DNA from: Haematococcus lacustris
Lineage: Eukaryota > Chlorophyta > Chlorophyceae > Chlamydomonadales > Haematococcaceae
Reading direction: 5' to 3'
Length of the DNA stretch: 64,000 bases
NCBI GenBank assembly: GCA_030144725.1
Contig: JASKMD010000005.1
Span: 498,971-562,970 of the forward strand
This document shows positions 40,448-51,566 of this stretch, piece after piece. The position numbers and the translations under genes are program-made. The notes below the pieces were generated by a model that saw only the letters and a program-made list of their open reading frames with translations, searched no databases and had not been told where the DNA came from. The number at the start of each line of letters is the position of its first letter. Positions within the stretch are counted from its first letter, which is position 1.

Positions 40448-41657
40448 ATGGCTGAGGGCCGTGCCCGCCGAGGGTATAGCGATGGTGCCTACTTACAAGC
40501 CAGGGCACACGGTAACAGCAACAGGTATCAGGACAGCTGGCTCACTGGCGATCGCCCACTGTGGCTTACAAACCAAGGGCTCGATGCCTCAAACCAGTAC
40601 AAGGCGCGCTGCGAACGCTGCAACAAGAGCTTCAACTGCAACTTGCATACCATCAAGACCCATGAGGCGACCTCCGCCCACAAGACGGCAATGGCGGATT
40701 TACATGTACTCAGGCCCCTCCCCCTTCTCTGCACTGGACTTTCCTGAGCTGACAGCCTTCACCAATGTGGCAGGACCTGGCAGCTGCCTGGTGTACAACG
40801 GCTCTGGCCATTTGGCATTGCAGCCGCATGGGAGTGGCAGTATGACAGTGCAATCAGATGAGGCTGACAGTGACAGTGAGAAGGAGGTAGGCAGCAGGCA
40901 GGCAGCAGCAGACATGGAGGAGGAAGGCAGTGAGCTAGGCAGTGAGCCGGTGCAGCTGTACGCCATCCCCCCAAAAGGGCGCCGGGCTGCTTGAGTGCCA
41001 GCTTGTGACTTCCAGCAGCATGTCGACAGTGCCAAGCAGGAGCTGGCAGCAACAGCAGATGCTGTGGTACGTGACCTACACAGCCGCTTCCTCCCACCGG
41101 AGCATGCCAAAGGACTGGCTGTTGTGTACGCCCACCACTGGGACAAGCAGCCAAGCGATGAAGACTTCCTTGAGCGCCTGGCCATTGTCAAGGCCCGGTA
41201 CTGCATGGACGCGACCCTGGCTGACGGCCAATTGGCGCCAGCCTTGTTGGACCAGCAAAAGCTATTTGCCCAGCAATCATCATTTGTGGAAGTCATGCGC
41301 TGCCAAGCTGAACACCGTGTGCAGCTAAGCTCAGCAGCAGCCAACCCAGCCAAGGAGACCACCAAGCTGTGGCGCTACCTGGCTGGCCAACCCATCACCA
41401 AGGCTGACATCTTGGAGTACATCAAGCTGGCAGAGCTTGCTCTGGTCATGACACCAGGCTCAGTGGAGGAGGAGCGCATGTTCTCAGCCATGGCTTACCT
41501 CAAAGATGACACCCGCAACAGGCTGCAAGAGTGCCACTTGAATGTGTGCGCCCGTGTCTTCAGCAGCAATCAATTTGACTTGGATACAATCCCAGATGAG
41601 CGTGACATTAGCAAGTGGCTGGATAACGCTGCTGTGTGTGGGCGCTACCGCCTTTGA
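40448..41657 (+). pseudogene. hAT transposase relic (BED finger plus dimerisation domain)
   Basis: ATG at 40,448 opens a BED-type finger (SWLTGDRPLWL, then CERCNKSFNCNLHTIKTHE...SAH). Near 40,700 the frame shifts by one; the following stretch (acidic, about 40,730-40,990) ends in TGA at 40,992 and then continues in the same frame to 41,657. That last part has the hAT C-terminal dimerisation motif: LALVMTPGSVEEERMFSAM and LKDDTRNRLQECHLNVCARV. The RNase H-like DDE core between finger and C-terminus is missing. GCGCTAT words repeated on both sides (40,285-40,370; 41,690-41,770) look like subterminal binding sites. An intron in place of the frameshift cannot be excluded. Confidence 0.7.
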
Positions 41658-42686
41658 TTGGGCCAATTGCTTCAATTTGACATTTTTGTTGTGCGCTATG
41701 GGGCCCAATAGGGTCGCGCTATGAACATGACAGTCCCAATCTGAGCCATGACACTTTGTGCTATGGAATTGGAAAGAGGCCAAATGAAAAAAAAAAAACT
41801 GGTGCATAGACAGCCCCTTACATGTGTTTCCTCTTCTAACATATGTAAGCAACAGGAACAAGCGTCTTCTTCAACGCGTTTTCACAGTTAAACTAAACTT
41901 GTCCCCTTCCATAAAGCTCCTTCCACGTATCGTTGTCAACCAATCCATGTAAACCATGCAAACAAGCCAGTCACAATCAACAGCTGATCCACAGACTGAT
42001 GGCATGTCGCTCACTTCCTGCCCTCCAGCTTGTTGGCAATTGCAGCACACACCCTGGACAGCCCCCCCCCCACATGCCCATGCTGATGCCAATAGCTTGG
42101 TGATTTGAGCAGCCTCCACCCCTGGGCATTGCGCGTGGAGCAGCGTGGGTGACAACCTTACATCCGCACTCAAGAGCCACCCAACAACACGCGACATGTT
42201 CGTGAAATGTTCGCAGGCGCGATTGGTACAGGATCGTCTCAGGATGGGATGCTTTTACGAGCACGTCATGGAGCCGCACTGGCCTGACAAAGAGTTTCGC
42301 AGGGCAGTTCGGCGTCCTTCATGTGGCTCAGAGAGACAAGCGTGTCGATGTCAACCCACTTGCCCAAGCGGCCAACATCGGTCAACGCACTAGCCAACGC
42401 AGCCAAAGCCGACTACACCTGCCCCGACCTGGCTGCGGGTGGACCTAAGAGTAATGGGTTATTTCGCAAACGTTCGTTCAAATAAGAATGCATTACACCC
42501 CAATAAGACCGCCTCACACCGTTCAAACTATGAAAAAACCACGCTCTCCAGGGCTGTGGGCTTGCCAGGAATACAAGAGAATGCTGCAACTATTTACTGC
42601 GGGGTCAAAACGTGGATTCACCGAAGCAGTCGCGAGAGGTTCGGAAGATTCCGTTGACCGGTAGCCTCGCCAATGGGAAAAGGGTA
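41658..42686. other. No gene recognised
   Basis: It includes the 3' subterminal region of the hAT relic and unremarkable sequence. A short frame at 42,145-42,393 has no recognised motif. Confidence 0.4.
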
Positions 42687-43070
42687 GTAATCGTTAATAG
42701 ACCTCGTTTTAAGAATCGTTAACTGCAGCGACCTGGTGTATTACCAAAAAGTGCTCCCAACGAACACGTAACAGCCGGCCAACACCATCGCAGGTGACAA
42801 GAAGCATCACATTGCGCGGCTTCGCCGCGCCAATAGAGCTTCGCCTACGTAAAACTCAATTACACTAGATAATGGAGTCGCCAGGGCCGTTTTAGGTGGT
42901 TGAAAAAGGCGAGGTCTCGGCGCTGGAGCGTAACAGCTCTCGACCTCAGCCAGCAGCCGCGTCGCTACGCTCCGCGGCTGCTGGCTTCGGTCTCGAGCTG
43001 TTACGCTCCAGCGCCTCGACCTCGCCTTTTACAACCACTTAAAACGACCCGCGACACCATTATCTACTAC
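42687..43070. mobile_element. Fold-back element copy C
   Basis: Nearly identical to copy A from GTAATCGTTAATAGACC to ACACCATTATCTA, with ends TAGATAATGGAGTCGC and its complement. The hairpin pairs about 42,920-42,961 with 42,972-43,013 and has a few mismatches. GTAATCG appears at both margins (42,687-42,693 and 43,071-43,077), a possible 7-bp target duplication, although copy A carries the left one internally. Confidence 0.7.
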
Positions 43071-44077
43071 GTAATCGGGTGTACCCGTGATGCCCACAAA
43101 GCTTACCCCTGGTAACACGCTCCCTCCTAGGAGAACTGGGCTTCCCACCAGCTTGAAGCAATAGAGGCCTGGACAACTCTCAGTGCCCTTGCTGCCAAAA
43201 GCATGCGATCTTGACATGGCGGGCAGGCATGACCACCGGCCACACCTGCGGCCACACCCGTGGATAGTGGAAGTAAGGTGACACGCTACAAAGTGATGCG
43301 ACGACGATCGGCTGTGGTCAACGCAGGTGGGTCTTGATGATCGTACGTCCGCAATCCGTGCGCAGCGACCCACTGGATTTGATGTGTTCATGCAGACCCC
43401 AGCATGGAGACACCACTGCTGGAGCAGGATGCGCGCTCCGCGCCGGTTCCGTCGAGGCAGACAGCATTGGTCCCGCTTGGCAACGCATTCAACTTGCAAG
43501 CCTTCCTCTTGCGTCTTCTGAGTGAGCTAGTGGCAGATATGGTGTCATGCAGCTGCCACGAGGCAGGGTAGCCAGCGGCTCGGACCAGTGATGGGTCTAT
43601 GGGGGATTCTCTCGCATGTACATGTGTGACATCACACATCAAAGACATACATTGATATGGCTTGAAGCCATTCAGTTCATACGATGCTTGGATTTAGATG
43701 CATTAGACAGCATTGCAAATCCGGTGCACACTGGTGCAGGCTGGTGGTTGAGGTGCTGGAGTGGCCTGCATGCCTGGATCCCTGGCCAGCCTGCCCTGAC
43801 ACCCACGCAGGTAAGTGGCCCTTGGTGCCGGCATTGCTGAGCTGCAAGGGGCACTGGTGCAGCCCACCCCCTCCCTGGTGTTCCCTAGCTGCTCCCTTTG
43901 TGCCCGGTGACAGTTGCAGCTGCATACCCCGCCCTTGCCTGTATCCAAACCCCAGAAATCAGCTTAAGTAATCTCAATACACCACCATGCCGGCTTGTTC
44001 CCACTTGCCCATTGGGCAAACCTACAGAGTTGGGATCGGTGCCTAGAGACACAGTCTGTAGCTGTTGCTGAGAAGAG
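43071..44077. other. No clear gene; may contain 5' exons of the ELMO gene
   Basis: A GT donor-like CACGCAG|GTAAGT lies at about 43,811, but no exon could be tied to the ELMO frame. The rest is unassigned. Confidence 0.35.
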
Positions 44078-44301
44078 TGCAGCACAGTAGCATGTTTGCC
44101 CTAGGCAATGCTTGAGCTGTAGTTTACATCACAGCATGTGTTCCATGCCAACATCGACTGCCCGGCTCTCGTAAGGGGGTTGGGGTAGAAAATTAGGTAT
44201 TGGTACCGGCTGTAGGTCTGTGACTGGCTGTAGGTCACAGACACTCAGTTCTTACTGCAGATAACACAGCCCCTGCCCATTACCAGGGGAATAATGTGCT
44301 G
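44078..44301 (+). mobile_element. Stand-alone 3' end of Fanzor family A
   Basis: Begins GCAGCACAGTAGCATGTTTG, i.e. at the last codons and TAG of the protein, and runs to GGGAATAATGTGCTG, with no Fanzor coding sequence before it. TGCTGAGAAGAG occurs on both sides (44,066-44,077 and 44,297-44,308). This is either a mobile minimal derivative or the residue of a 5'-truncated insertion. Confidence 0.65.
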
Positions 44302-44477
44302 AGAAGAGCGCGTGGGTGATGTTTAGTCCATGTATGGTCGATGGTGTGTAGGCCCTCATAAAATCACCAGCATCAGGTCATTCACGCCACCTGACACATG
44401 CAACCTACCCACCCTATCAAGCCACCACTCTACATAGTCGCTTCTCCCCTCCCCAAGGCCCCCCTCCACTGCCCCAG

Positions 44478-46319
44478 GCGGACCGATTGAAGGCGCTGAG
44501 GGTGGAGGCTGCAGAGATGTACAGCGTCAGCGACCCAGCACACCAGCAAGCATTGCAGGAGCTGTGGGAGCTAGCCTTCCCCTCACACCCCTACCAGGGA
44601 GTGAGGTCGGCCATGTGGAAGGACATGGGTTGGCAGGTGCGTACAGAGACGTCAAGAAAGACAACACAGTGCTGTTCAGGGGGGGGGGGGGGTGTCAGGC
44701 GTTCCATGCAGCTGTTCCCTTGTAGTAGTCTCTAATGAGGGACGAGGTGTTGGCAGGTGCGTAGCAGGAGGCAGGGAGGCCACATGGCCATGGCTTCCAA
44801 ACGGGAGGGCCGTGAGGGGCAGGAGAATATGTTGTGAGACAGGGTGTGAGGGTGGCAGAGGTCAGGTGGCTAGTTGCCAGAGTTCAATGTTGTGGAGGGA
44901 GGGCGACTGGGCCATTGTTGTGATTGCTATTGTTGTGTGTTGATTGTTGTGTGTGCTATACCTGGTGGTGGAGGGTGGTGTGGGGCATCACTGGCAGGCT
45001 TCCCTGTATGCCAGCTTGAGTGGCAGGATTTGGTGGCAGCAGTGGGCAGGCGGGCAGCAGTGGCTGGACAGGCTGCAGCTTCTGGCTGCAGGGTGAGGAC
45101 CCTGGCACAGACTTCCGTGGTGCTGGCTTCCTGGGCCTGCACTGCCTGCTGTACCTGGGCCGCCGCCACCCTCTTGTGTTTGATGCCCTGCTGCACAAGC
45201 GCGCGGGCAGCAGGGCCGAGTGGGAGTACCCTTTTGCCGTGGCTGGCCTCAACCTGTCCTACGTGCTGGCTGATCTGCTGGAGCTGCAGCAAGCTCAAGG
45301 GCCACGCAGCAGGTGGGTGAGGGCGGTTGCTGCAGAATGGAGGGGCGGAGGGAGTGAGGGGGAGGGAGCAGGGGGCCATGTGCACATCATATCTGCTACG
45401 TCGGGGTATTTGCTCCCTACCTCACCACTATGCCCACCTTACCCCCTGCATGCAGTGTCTCCTGCTCTGCCTCATCCCCATTGTTTAGCATGCTGGCATG
45501 CGGTTGCATGTTGTTGCATGCTGTGCGAGTGATTGATGGGCGTGGGGGAGCACTGTAACCCAGCGGGCCCCATGGCCCAGGAAGGACCATAGTGGCTGGC
45601 AAGTGGGGATGCATGCTGGAGGGTACTAGGTGCCACCTGCACTCTCACCTTTTGCAAGCTGCTGTGCCTTGCGCAGGCTGCTGCCCGACCTAGAGGCCGC
45701 CCCACACAGCGCTGCTGCCCGGGCATTCGTGCAGCTGCTGGGACAGGATGAGGATGCGTTTGAAGAGGTGGGCTTGGGTGCCTAGTCAGGCAACAGGTGC
45801 ACTGGTAACAGCATCCAGCTACTCTGGAGTTGATAACCCTCACAGCAACACACACGCAACAAAAAAAGCAGGCGTGCAGCGCATGGTTTTGACAGTTGCA
45901 GCACGGGAGAATGTGAGGCCTGTATGGTGGGTCATGGGTGAGGAAGGCTGTCTGAGTGTACATCGTGCTCAGGTGTACGTCGTGGCATTTGAGTTGCTGG
46001 ATGGCCAGTGGCTGGCAATGGGAGCCTCCTACATGCAGTTCAACCAGGTTGGTGTGTGAGTATGCAGTTGTGCCTGTAGGAAGGACATGAAATCAACATT
46101 TGTAAACGGAGGGCAAGAAGGGTTGCCCGGCAAGAAAGGTTGCTCTGAGGTTCCTGGAGTGAGAAGTGCCCGGTAGGGACTCACCACAGTACACGCTGTG
46201 TGCCGCCTTGGACGGCATGGATGCAGGTGTTGAAGGAGACACGAGCTGGGATATGCAAAGCCCTCTGCTCAAGACCACGAGACATCAAGCAGCTAAGACA
46301 GCGAGTGTTTTGCCAGTAG
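44478..46319 (+). CDS. ELMO-domain protein (5' end unresolved)
   Basis: Exons 44,478-44,636, 45,092-45,312, 45,677-45,767, 45,973-46,047 and 46,227-46,319 are in phase and give 212 residues ending at TAG. ELMO/CED-12 hallmarks in order: LQELWELAFPSHPYQGVRSAMWKDMGWQ, GEDPGTDFRGAGFLGLHCLLYL, EYPFAVAGLNLSYVLADLL, DEDAFEE, VYVVAFELLDGQWLAMGASYMQFNQ. ELMO proteins regulate small GTPases, either with DOCK exchange factors or as ARL2/ARF GTPase-activating ELMODs; a protein with only this domain suggests ELMOD type. Upstream exons and the start were not found. A Fanzor 3' end sits just before the first exon seen and another Fanzor relic just after the stop. Confidence 0.8.
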
Positions 46320-46404
46320 ATCCTGTATATGTTCCCCCTACCTGTGCCCAGTCGTGTGCCCCCTACCTAGCTGGCATCAGCTTTCATCAGTGCATGCATG
46401 CCGG

Positions 46405-46945
46405 CATTGGCACACGGGGTGGGTGGGGGGCCAAGGCTGTGCTGCAGGCCTGTCGCAAGGTGGTGGAGAGGGCCAACAGCGGCAGGCCAACAGACAGGGT
46501 GCCAGGCAAGGTAGTGACAGTGGATGAGTTCCGCACCAGCAGGGTCAGCTCAGCTATGAACAGCCCACAGCCCTGTGAGGAGGAGCTGGACCGCAGTAAG
46601 CCCACCAGGATTGAAGGCTGGAAGCCCAAACCAGGTCAGGTGCAGAACCGCTTGGTGCGGTCAGCCTGGAGCCAGCGGTCCGAGGCGCCAGTGCGGGAGC
46701 TCATGTGGTGCCCACAGCTGCACCAGGCCACCCCTGGAGACCTAGGCAAATGGGTGGACAGGGACTGCAACGCAGCCATCAACCTCCAGCGGGCAGGGGA
46801 GAGCAAGTGGCGCCCACTGGAGCTGTGCAGGTGGCAACACCGAGCAAGGCTTCCTGCCAAGGACAAGGAGAACCCAGCATTGGGCTTCAAGAAGCTGCAA
46901 GACCGAGCACCCAAGGCCCAAGCCCAGCAGCCTGTAGCACAGTAG
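46405..46945 (+). pseudogene. Fanzor family A copy 2 (C-terminal half, open)
   Basis: This is the best-preserved copy: an uninterrupted frame carries GIGTRGGWGAKAVLQACRKV, then VTVDEFRTSRVSSAMN (46,520-46,555), the Cys remnants of the zinc ribbon (PQPCEEELD; LMWCPQLHQ), the RuvC-III motif WVDRDCNAAINLQRAGES (DRDCNAA at 46,757-46,777) and LPAKDKENPALGFKKLQD to the TAG. The DEFRTS glutamate and the DRD aspartate fit the catalytic set of Fanzors. The N-terminal half is absent; the frame simply continues into unrelated upstream sequence. It lies about 85 bp after the ELMO stop, probably in the 3' UTR. Confidence 0.75.
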
Positions 46946-47138
46946 CATGTGTGCCCTAGGCAATGCTTGAGCTGTAGTTTACATCAGAGCATGTGTTTCA
47001 TGCCAACATCGATTGCCCGACTCTCGTAAGGGGGGAGGGGTAGGAAACTAGGTATTGGTACCGGCTGTAGGTCACAGACACTCAGTTCGTACTGCAGATA
47101 ACACAGCCCCTGCCCATTAGCAGGGGAATAATGTGCTG
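46946..47138 (+). mobile_element. Conserved 3' end of Fanzor family A (copy 2)
   Basis: About 193 bp conserved with the ends at 28.6, 44.1 and 53.7 kb, finishing in a hairpin (CCCCTG 47,107-47,112 with CAGGGG 47,121-47,126) and AATGTGCTG at 47,138, beyond which similarity ceases. Candidate element end and omega-RNA scaffold; the bases after 47,138 would be the guide in that model. Confidence 0.7.
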
Positions 47139-47457
47139 TACATATATTCGTTGCCCCTATGACTGTGATTGTATTCTCAATTGTGTGTCGACCATTTATG
47201 TCTCGATACCCAGGCATTTAAACAACCCAGGGAACACAAGCGAGGTTACATAGAGTCAGATGCTTTGACAATGCGTACGACACACGTTATTACCAGTGAA
47301 CACTCCCGCATAGGGCTATCGGTTTTCCATTGCCATGCAAAACACACATGTCCGCGGGCCGCGGCCTGTAGCACAAACCCATCAGACGCAGCACTCGGCG
47401 TCATTACCGCAATACCTACAGGCTTCAGCTTCACACACCTGCTGGCATCGCCGCAAC

Positions 47458-50400
47458 ATGTCAAACACGCAAACTAGCAAAGGCACGAAAGAGCTTCCGT
47501 TTTCGGATGAGCGATGGAAGATTCCAGGGGTAAGCTAGAGAGGCCTGCTGCAGCCTCTTCGTTGTCACAGGGAAGCTCAACGCTCTGCGACTATCAACAG
47601 ATTGCGTTCTAAACTCCTACTGCTGCTTGCTTGTGGTAGCTAGTCCGTGGCGTGCGTGGCTGTTTATGTTGCTGAGGAGATGCGGAACATAGCGCTCGCC
47701 ATGCCTCAACACTGTGTAGCTAACATCACGCTCCCATTGCAGAGTTCGCATGCTAGATGGCCGTGCAAGTAAACCATGGCTTGCATCACAGCCTGCTCTC
47801 CATTCCCACCCTTCTGTCATTCCATGCAGTACACCGGCTACATTCACGGTCTTGGCGAGACGTACAAGAAGACTCCCATCATGGCACAACTGGAAGTGAA
47901 GGACCCAGAGCAGACATCCTTCCTCCACACTCGTGACCAGCTGCCATTCAAGGTCAGCACCTTTCTTAACAACCCTATGGATGGTGTTTGTCTGAGTTGC
48001 GTGCACTACTGCACTAGTGACCCTTCTGACAGGGCACTCGGCAAGATTTGCATGCCATCACTTTAGATCAGCAGTCTTAGACTAGGGTGTCACAGTTCAT
48101 TAGCAATGCATTGTGACTCACAATGTGCTGGCTTCCAATGTCAGGTTGTGTCATGGCAGGGAACTGCGACACAGCTCTACCCTCACAATCCACAGTGTCT
48201 CTGAGCCTGCGAAAGCCAAACCCGTGCATTAACACCTGACCCATTAGGGGGGGATCAGCCAGTTTGGCATGCCAACCTGCATGAGTGTAAGCTGATACGG
48301 CTGGAATATGCCACACACTATGGTGCCACAACAGGCTCCTGCTGCTGTTGGGCTATGGGTGCTCTGTCTCGCAGCCGCTTGCAGTCGCTTGCTCCATGCC
48401 CTAGTAACGTAGCTTCAGCTGGTCTGGCCACAAGCACAGCTCCAGTGGGCACCACTTGCTCTCCCCAGTGCGATGCATTGCAGTCCCTGTCTACTTAACT
48501 GCCTGGCTGCAGGGCTGGTTTGGCATTCGCAACCTTGCCTTGGCCTATGCCTTTGATAGGCTGTGTGAGCTTAGCCATATACTCAGCGAACTCAGCCACA
48601 CACAAACCGGGGCTACGCCATCTGTAATCCAGATGCTTAGTTCGCACAAATACCAACCTTCCTACCCCCCCTCCTCAGGGTTGGGGCCCAAACTAGGGTC
48701 CCACTCAGACTACAACGCATGGTGACAAAGTGCAGGATGATAGCCTCAGTGTGGCTAGCAGTGTCAGTGCTTTAGCCTATGCGCTGTGCTATGGGCCGTA
48801 CTGACGGCTGTATACACTGTCAAGGTACGACACAGTATGAATGGGTCCTTGCCTGCAGGACACACATGCCACCCTCGAGAAGGACCCCTGCAACTACCCA
48901 GAAAACTTTCGCAAACCGCAGCCAGACAACCTTTGGCCCCGGCTCTTGACTGAGGCCAAGCTGCCGTCAGCCAAGCCTCCAGTCAGCAACATCCCTCTGG
49001 GTGACCAGCGTGTAGACCCTTTCCAAACCAGCTATGGAGCAGACTTCACAGCCCCTTTCGCAGACACAAGCCGGCTCCGCAGCCCCAACCGGAATGAGGA
49101 CCTGTCTAAAACAACTGCCAGCCTCAAGGACATCTACCGCAGCAGCTTCAACAGAGTGGGCGAGTGAGTGTGAGCAGCAGAACATGCATGCATGCATGCA
49201 TGCATGCACACACCTCTGGCAACACGCACAGACACGTGCCTAGCTCACTTTACCTCATATCGTGTCGTCTTATGCAGTAACCCAGCATGCTGCTTCATCT
49301 TCTCTATACACCTGCCTGGCTTGCAGCAAGCGGTTAGAGAAGATGATCAGCACCATGCGAGACCGCATGGACGCGAAGTGTGGGAACTCCAACGACAACG
49401 CCTTTCGCTTGCGCAAGTTGTTCCTTGCGCATGACACTAGCAAGAGCGGGCTAGTCCACTTCGAAGACCTACGGCAGGTGCAGTCAGGGGTTCTGTTCTG
49501 CATGCACTAGGCTTCCCCGCATCACCCACAGCACTAAGGGAGCCTATGCATGATTACCACAACAGGCCAGACCACAACAGGGAGCCTACAACAGGGAGGC
49601 AATGCATGATTACCACAACAGGCCAGACCACAACAGGGAGCCACAACAGGGAGGCAATGCATGATTACCACAACAGGCCAGACCACAACAGGGAGCCTAT
49701 GCATGATTACCACAAACAGGCCAGGTGCTGCTGCCTACTTGTGCAGATGTGCGAGTCCTTTGGCATGCAGCTTGATGACGACTCACTGCTAGCCCTCTAC
49801 TATGTGTATGACCCAGAGGGCACTGGCTACCTGAACTATATGGACCTTGTCAAGCACCTGATGAGCCCAGATTCCTTGTCCTACTACCTTGGGTGGGTGA
49901 CAGCACCACAACAATCGCCATGCCAGGGTGGCTCCCTCTCTTTGGCTGCTGCAAAGCATGTGTACGGCTGTTGCATCTTGTTACATGCATCCATGCGCTG
50001 AACTTGCAGGTTTGTGGACACTAGTCAGAATGCGGCGGACATGGCCCGCACCAACACCCTGCTGGCCAGCATGCACGGGAAGGTGGCACCTGTGATTGGA
50101 GCGCTGAAGCAGGTAGGTCGGCTGAAGGGTTGACTGGGGCCAAGCAGGCCCATCAGAAGTGGTCTTCATGTAGCAGGGTGTGAAAGGGCTTGAGCTTAGC
50201 TTACCTCCCTATCCCTGTCACTGATGTCGCTTGCCAACAATGTGCTTTGTCATGTGGCCCAAAACCAAGTGCTTGCATTTCAGCATGCTTCTTGCCCATG
50301 CTCCAGGTGCTGGACGCGTTTGACACGGGCCACACAGGCTACCTAGGCAAGCAGGAGCTGTTGGCTGGGTGTGCCTCCCTGGGGGTGGTGCTGGCTGACA

Positions 50401-50489
50401 AGGAGCTCACCACACTGACAGACCTGCTCCGTAAGAATGCGGCAGGCCAGGTGGAGATAGCAGGCTTTGTGGAGATGTTCTCCAGATGA
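47458..50489 (+). CDS. EF-hand calcium-binding protein, probably axonemal
   Basis: Seven exons (47,458-47,529; 47,830-47,952; 48,859-49,163; 49,327-49,477; 49,747-49,892; 50,010-50,112; 50,307-50,489) join in phase from a true ATG to TGA and give 360 residues. The N-terminal half is low in secondary-structure signals (GYIHGLGETYKKTPIM; DPFQTSYGADFTAPFADTS), reminiscent of microtubule-binding axonemal proteins. The C-terminal half has EF-hand-like loops DTSKSGLVHFED, DPEGTGYLNYMD and DTGHTGYLGKQE, plus a degenerate fourth (KNAAGQVEIAGF). Likely a flagellar calcium sensor or microtubule inner protein; the exact orthologue (EFHB/CFAP-type) is not settled. Its second intron contains an antisense Fanzor fragment and its fourth a tandem repeat. 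Confidence 0.8.
48290..48530 (-). pseudogene. Fanzor C-terminal fragment in an EF-hand gene intron
   Basis: On the minus strand VDRDCNA (about 48,505) is followed in shifting frames by SKWCPLELCLWP- and KRLRDRAP-like pieces and a QQQQ run, then a family B-like 3' segment (TATCAGCTTACACTCATGCA). Frames are broken; it is a decayed insertion lying antisense in an intron. Confidence 0.55.
49545..49722. repeat. Intronic tandem repeat, ~4 copies
   Basis: Units of about 40-50 bp containing GCATGATTACCACAACAGGC and CAGACCACAACAGGGAG, in the fourth intron of the EF-hand gene. Confidence 0.9.
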
Positions 50490-50747
50490 CACCTGTATGA
50501 ATCCCGGCAATGCCCAGCTTCTCCTAGTGGTGGCTACCCTGGTCGCTACAGCATGAGTGGGGGCGGTGGCGGTGACCACAGTCGGGGTTGACAACACCCC
50601 ACATGGCCTGGCTGACCACTGGATGGCTCACCACCAGGACAGTGCGTCTGGGTGCTGTTAAGCCAGCATTGGGGATGCATGGTCATACAGGGGCAGCCAG
50701 GCTTGCTGGGTGCTGGTTTGGGTGCTCAATTGATGTTAGTGGTGGGT

Positions 50748-50843
50748 GGTCATCAGCTTTCATCAGTGTATGCATGTCATACCAACTGTAGGCTACAGCC
50801 CTGTCACAGAGGTCAGGCAATAGTGTAGGTGGTAGGCGACCAT
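50748..50843 (+). repeat. Fragment of the Fanzor family B 3' end
   Basis: CATCAGCTTTCATCAGTG... and GTCAGGCAATAGTGTAGGTG match 18,398-18,490. Protein-coding sequence is absent. It lies about 260 bp after the EF-hand stop codon. Confidence 0.6.
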
Positions 50844-51344
50844 GGCATGTATGTGGGAGGTTCTACACACAGACAACACACCACCCCTGGGTGCTACAGC
50901 AGAAACCCTAGGATTGCAGCAAACATTAAGAAGTCGAGGCAGTAATGGCATTGCCTTCATGGGACTTGCCTGCACATTACTTCATGTTATGCTTTTGTGC
51001 ATTTTCAACCCAGCAATGTCTTCGCAACTTCTCCGGGGGTCAAGATAGGCTCTATGTGATATTCTACTACTGCTTGTTACAGGTACTAGATGTTCACCAA
51101 ACCAAGGCTCCTCCAGATACTCTGCCAGGTGTCAATCTGTGGGTAATCTCCCTCTGCTACTACCACAGCTATAAGCCCCATCCGTGGTGGCATGTTCCAG
51201 CCCCGCCCATTGGGCTACAATTCAAGAGGGATAGCTTTATGATATAAATGTTTGCTTTAACCTCAGCAGCTGCTGCTGCTGCTTGCGGGCCCGGCCATGG
51301 ATTGCCCGGCCTATGCTCTGCAGCCCTGTGTAAGCCCCTCGTCC
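50844..51344. other. No gene recognised
   Basis: Unassigned sequence between two Fanzor family B ends; no motif or splicing supports a gene. Confidence 0.4.
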
Positions 51345-51566
51345 CTTGGTAGGGCCTCCAAATGAGTCGGACCACTAGGGACCACTGTTGATCAATAGTA
51401 GGACTACCCAGATGGCGTTCTGCGGCTGTGTGGTGTAAACCCAATGCACAGCGACATGGCTCGAGTGCCTACCACCTACACTATTGCCTAACCCCTGAGA
51501 GTCTAGAATTGCCATGACAAACATGCACTAATGTAAGCTGATGACAACTCAAGAAGGGGGCACACA
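51345..51566 (-). mobile_element. Conserved 3' end of Fanzor family B (copy 2)
   Basis: The reverse complement matches 18,398-18,595 along its length (GTCATCAGCTTACATTAGTG; GGCAATAGTGTAGGTGGTAG; GTTTACACCACACAGCCGC; GTGGTCCCTAGTGGTCCGAC). Similarity ends about the TTTGG at the distal edge. Confidence 0.6.
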
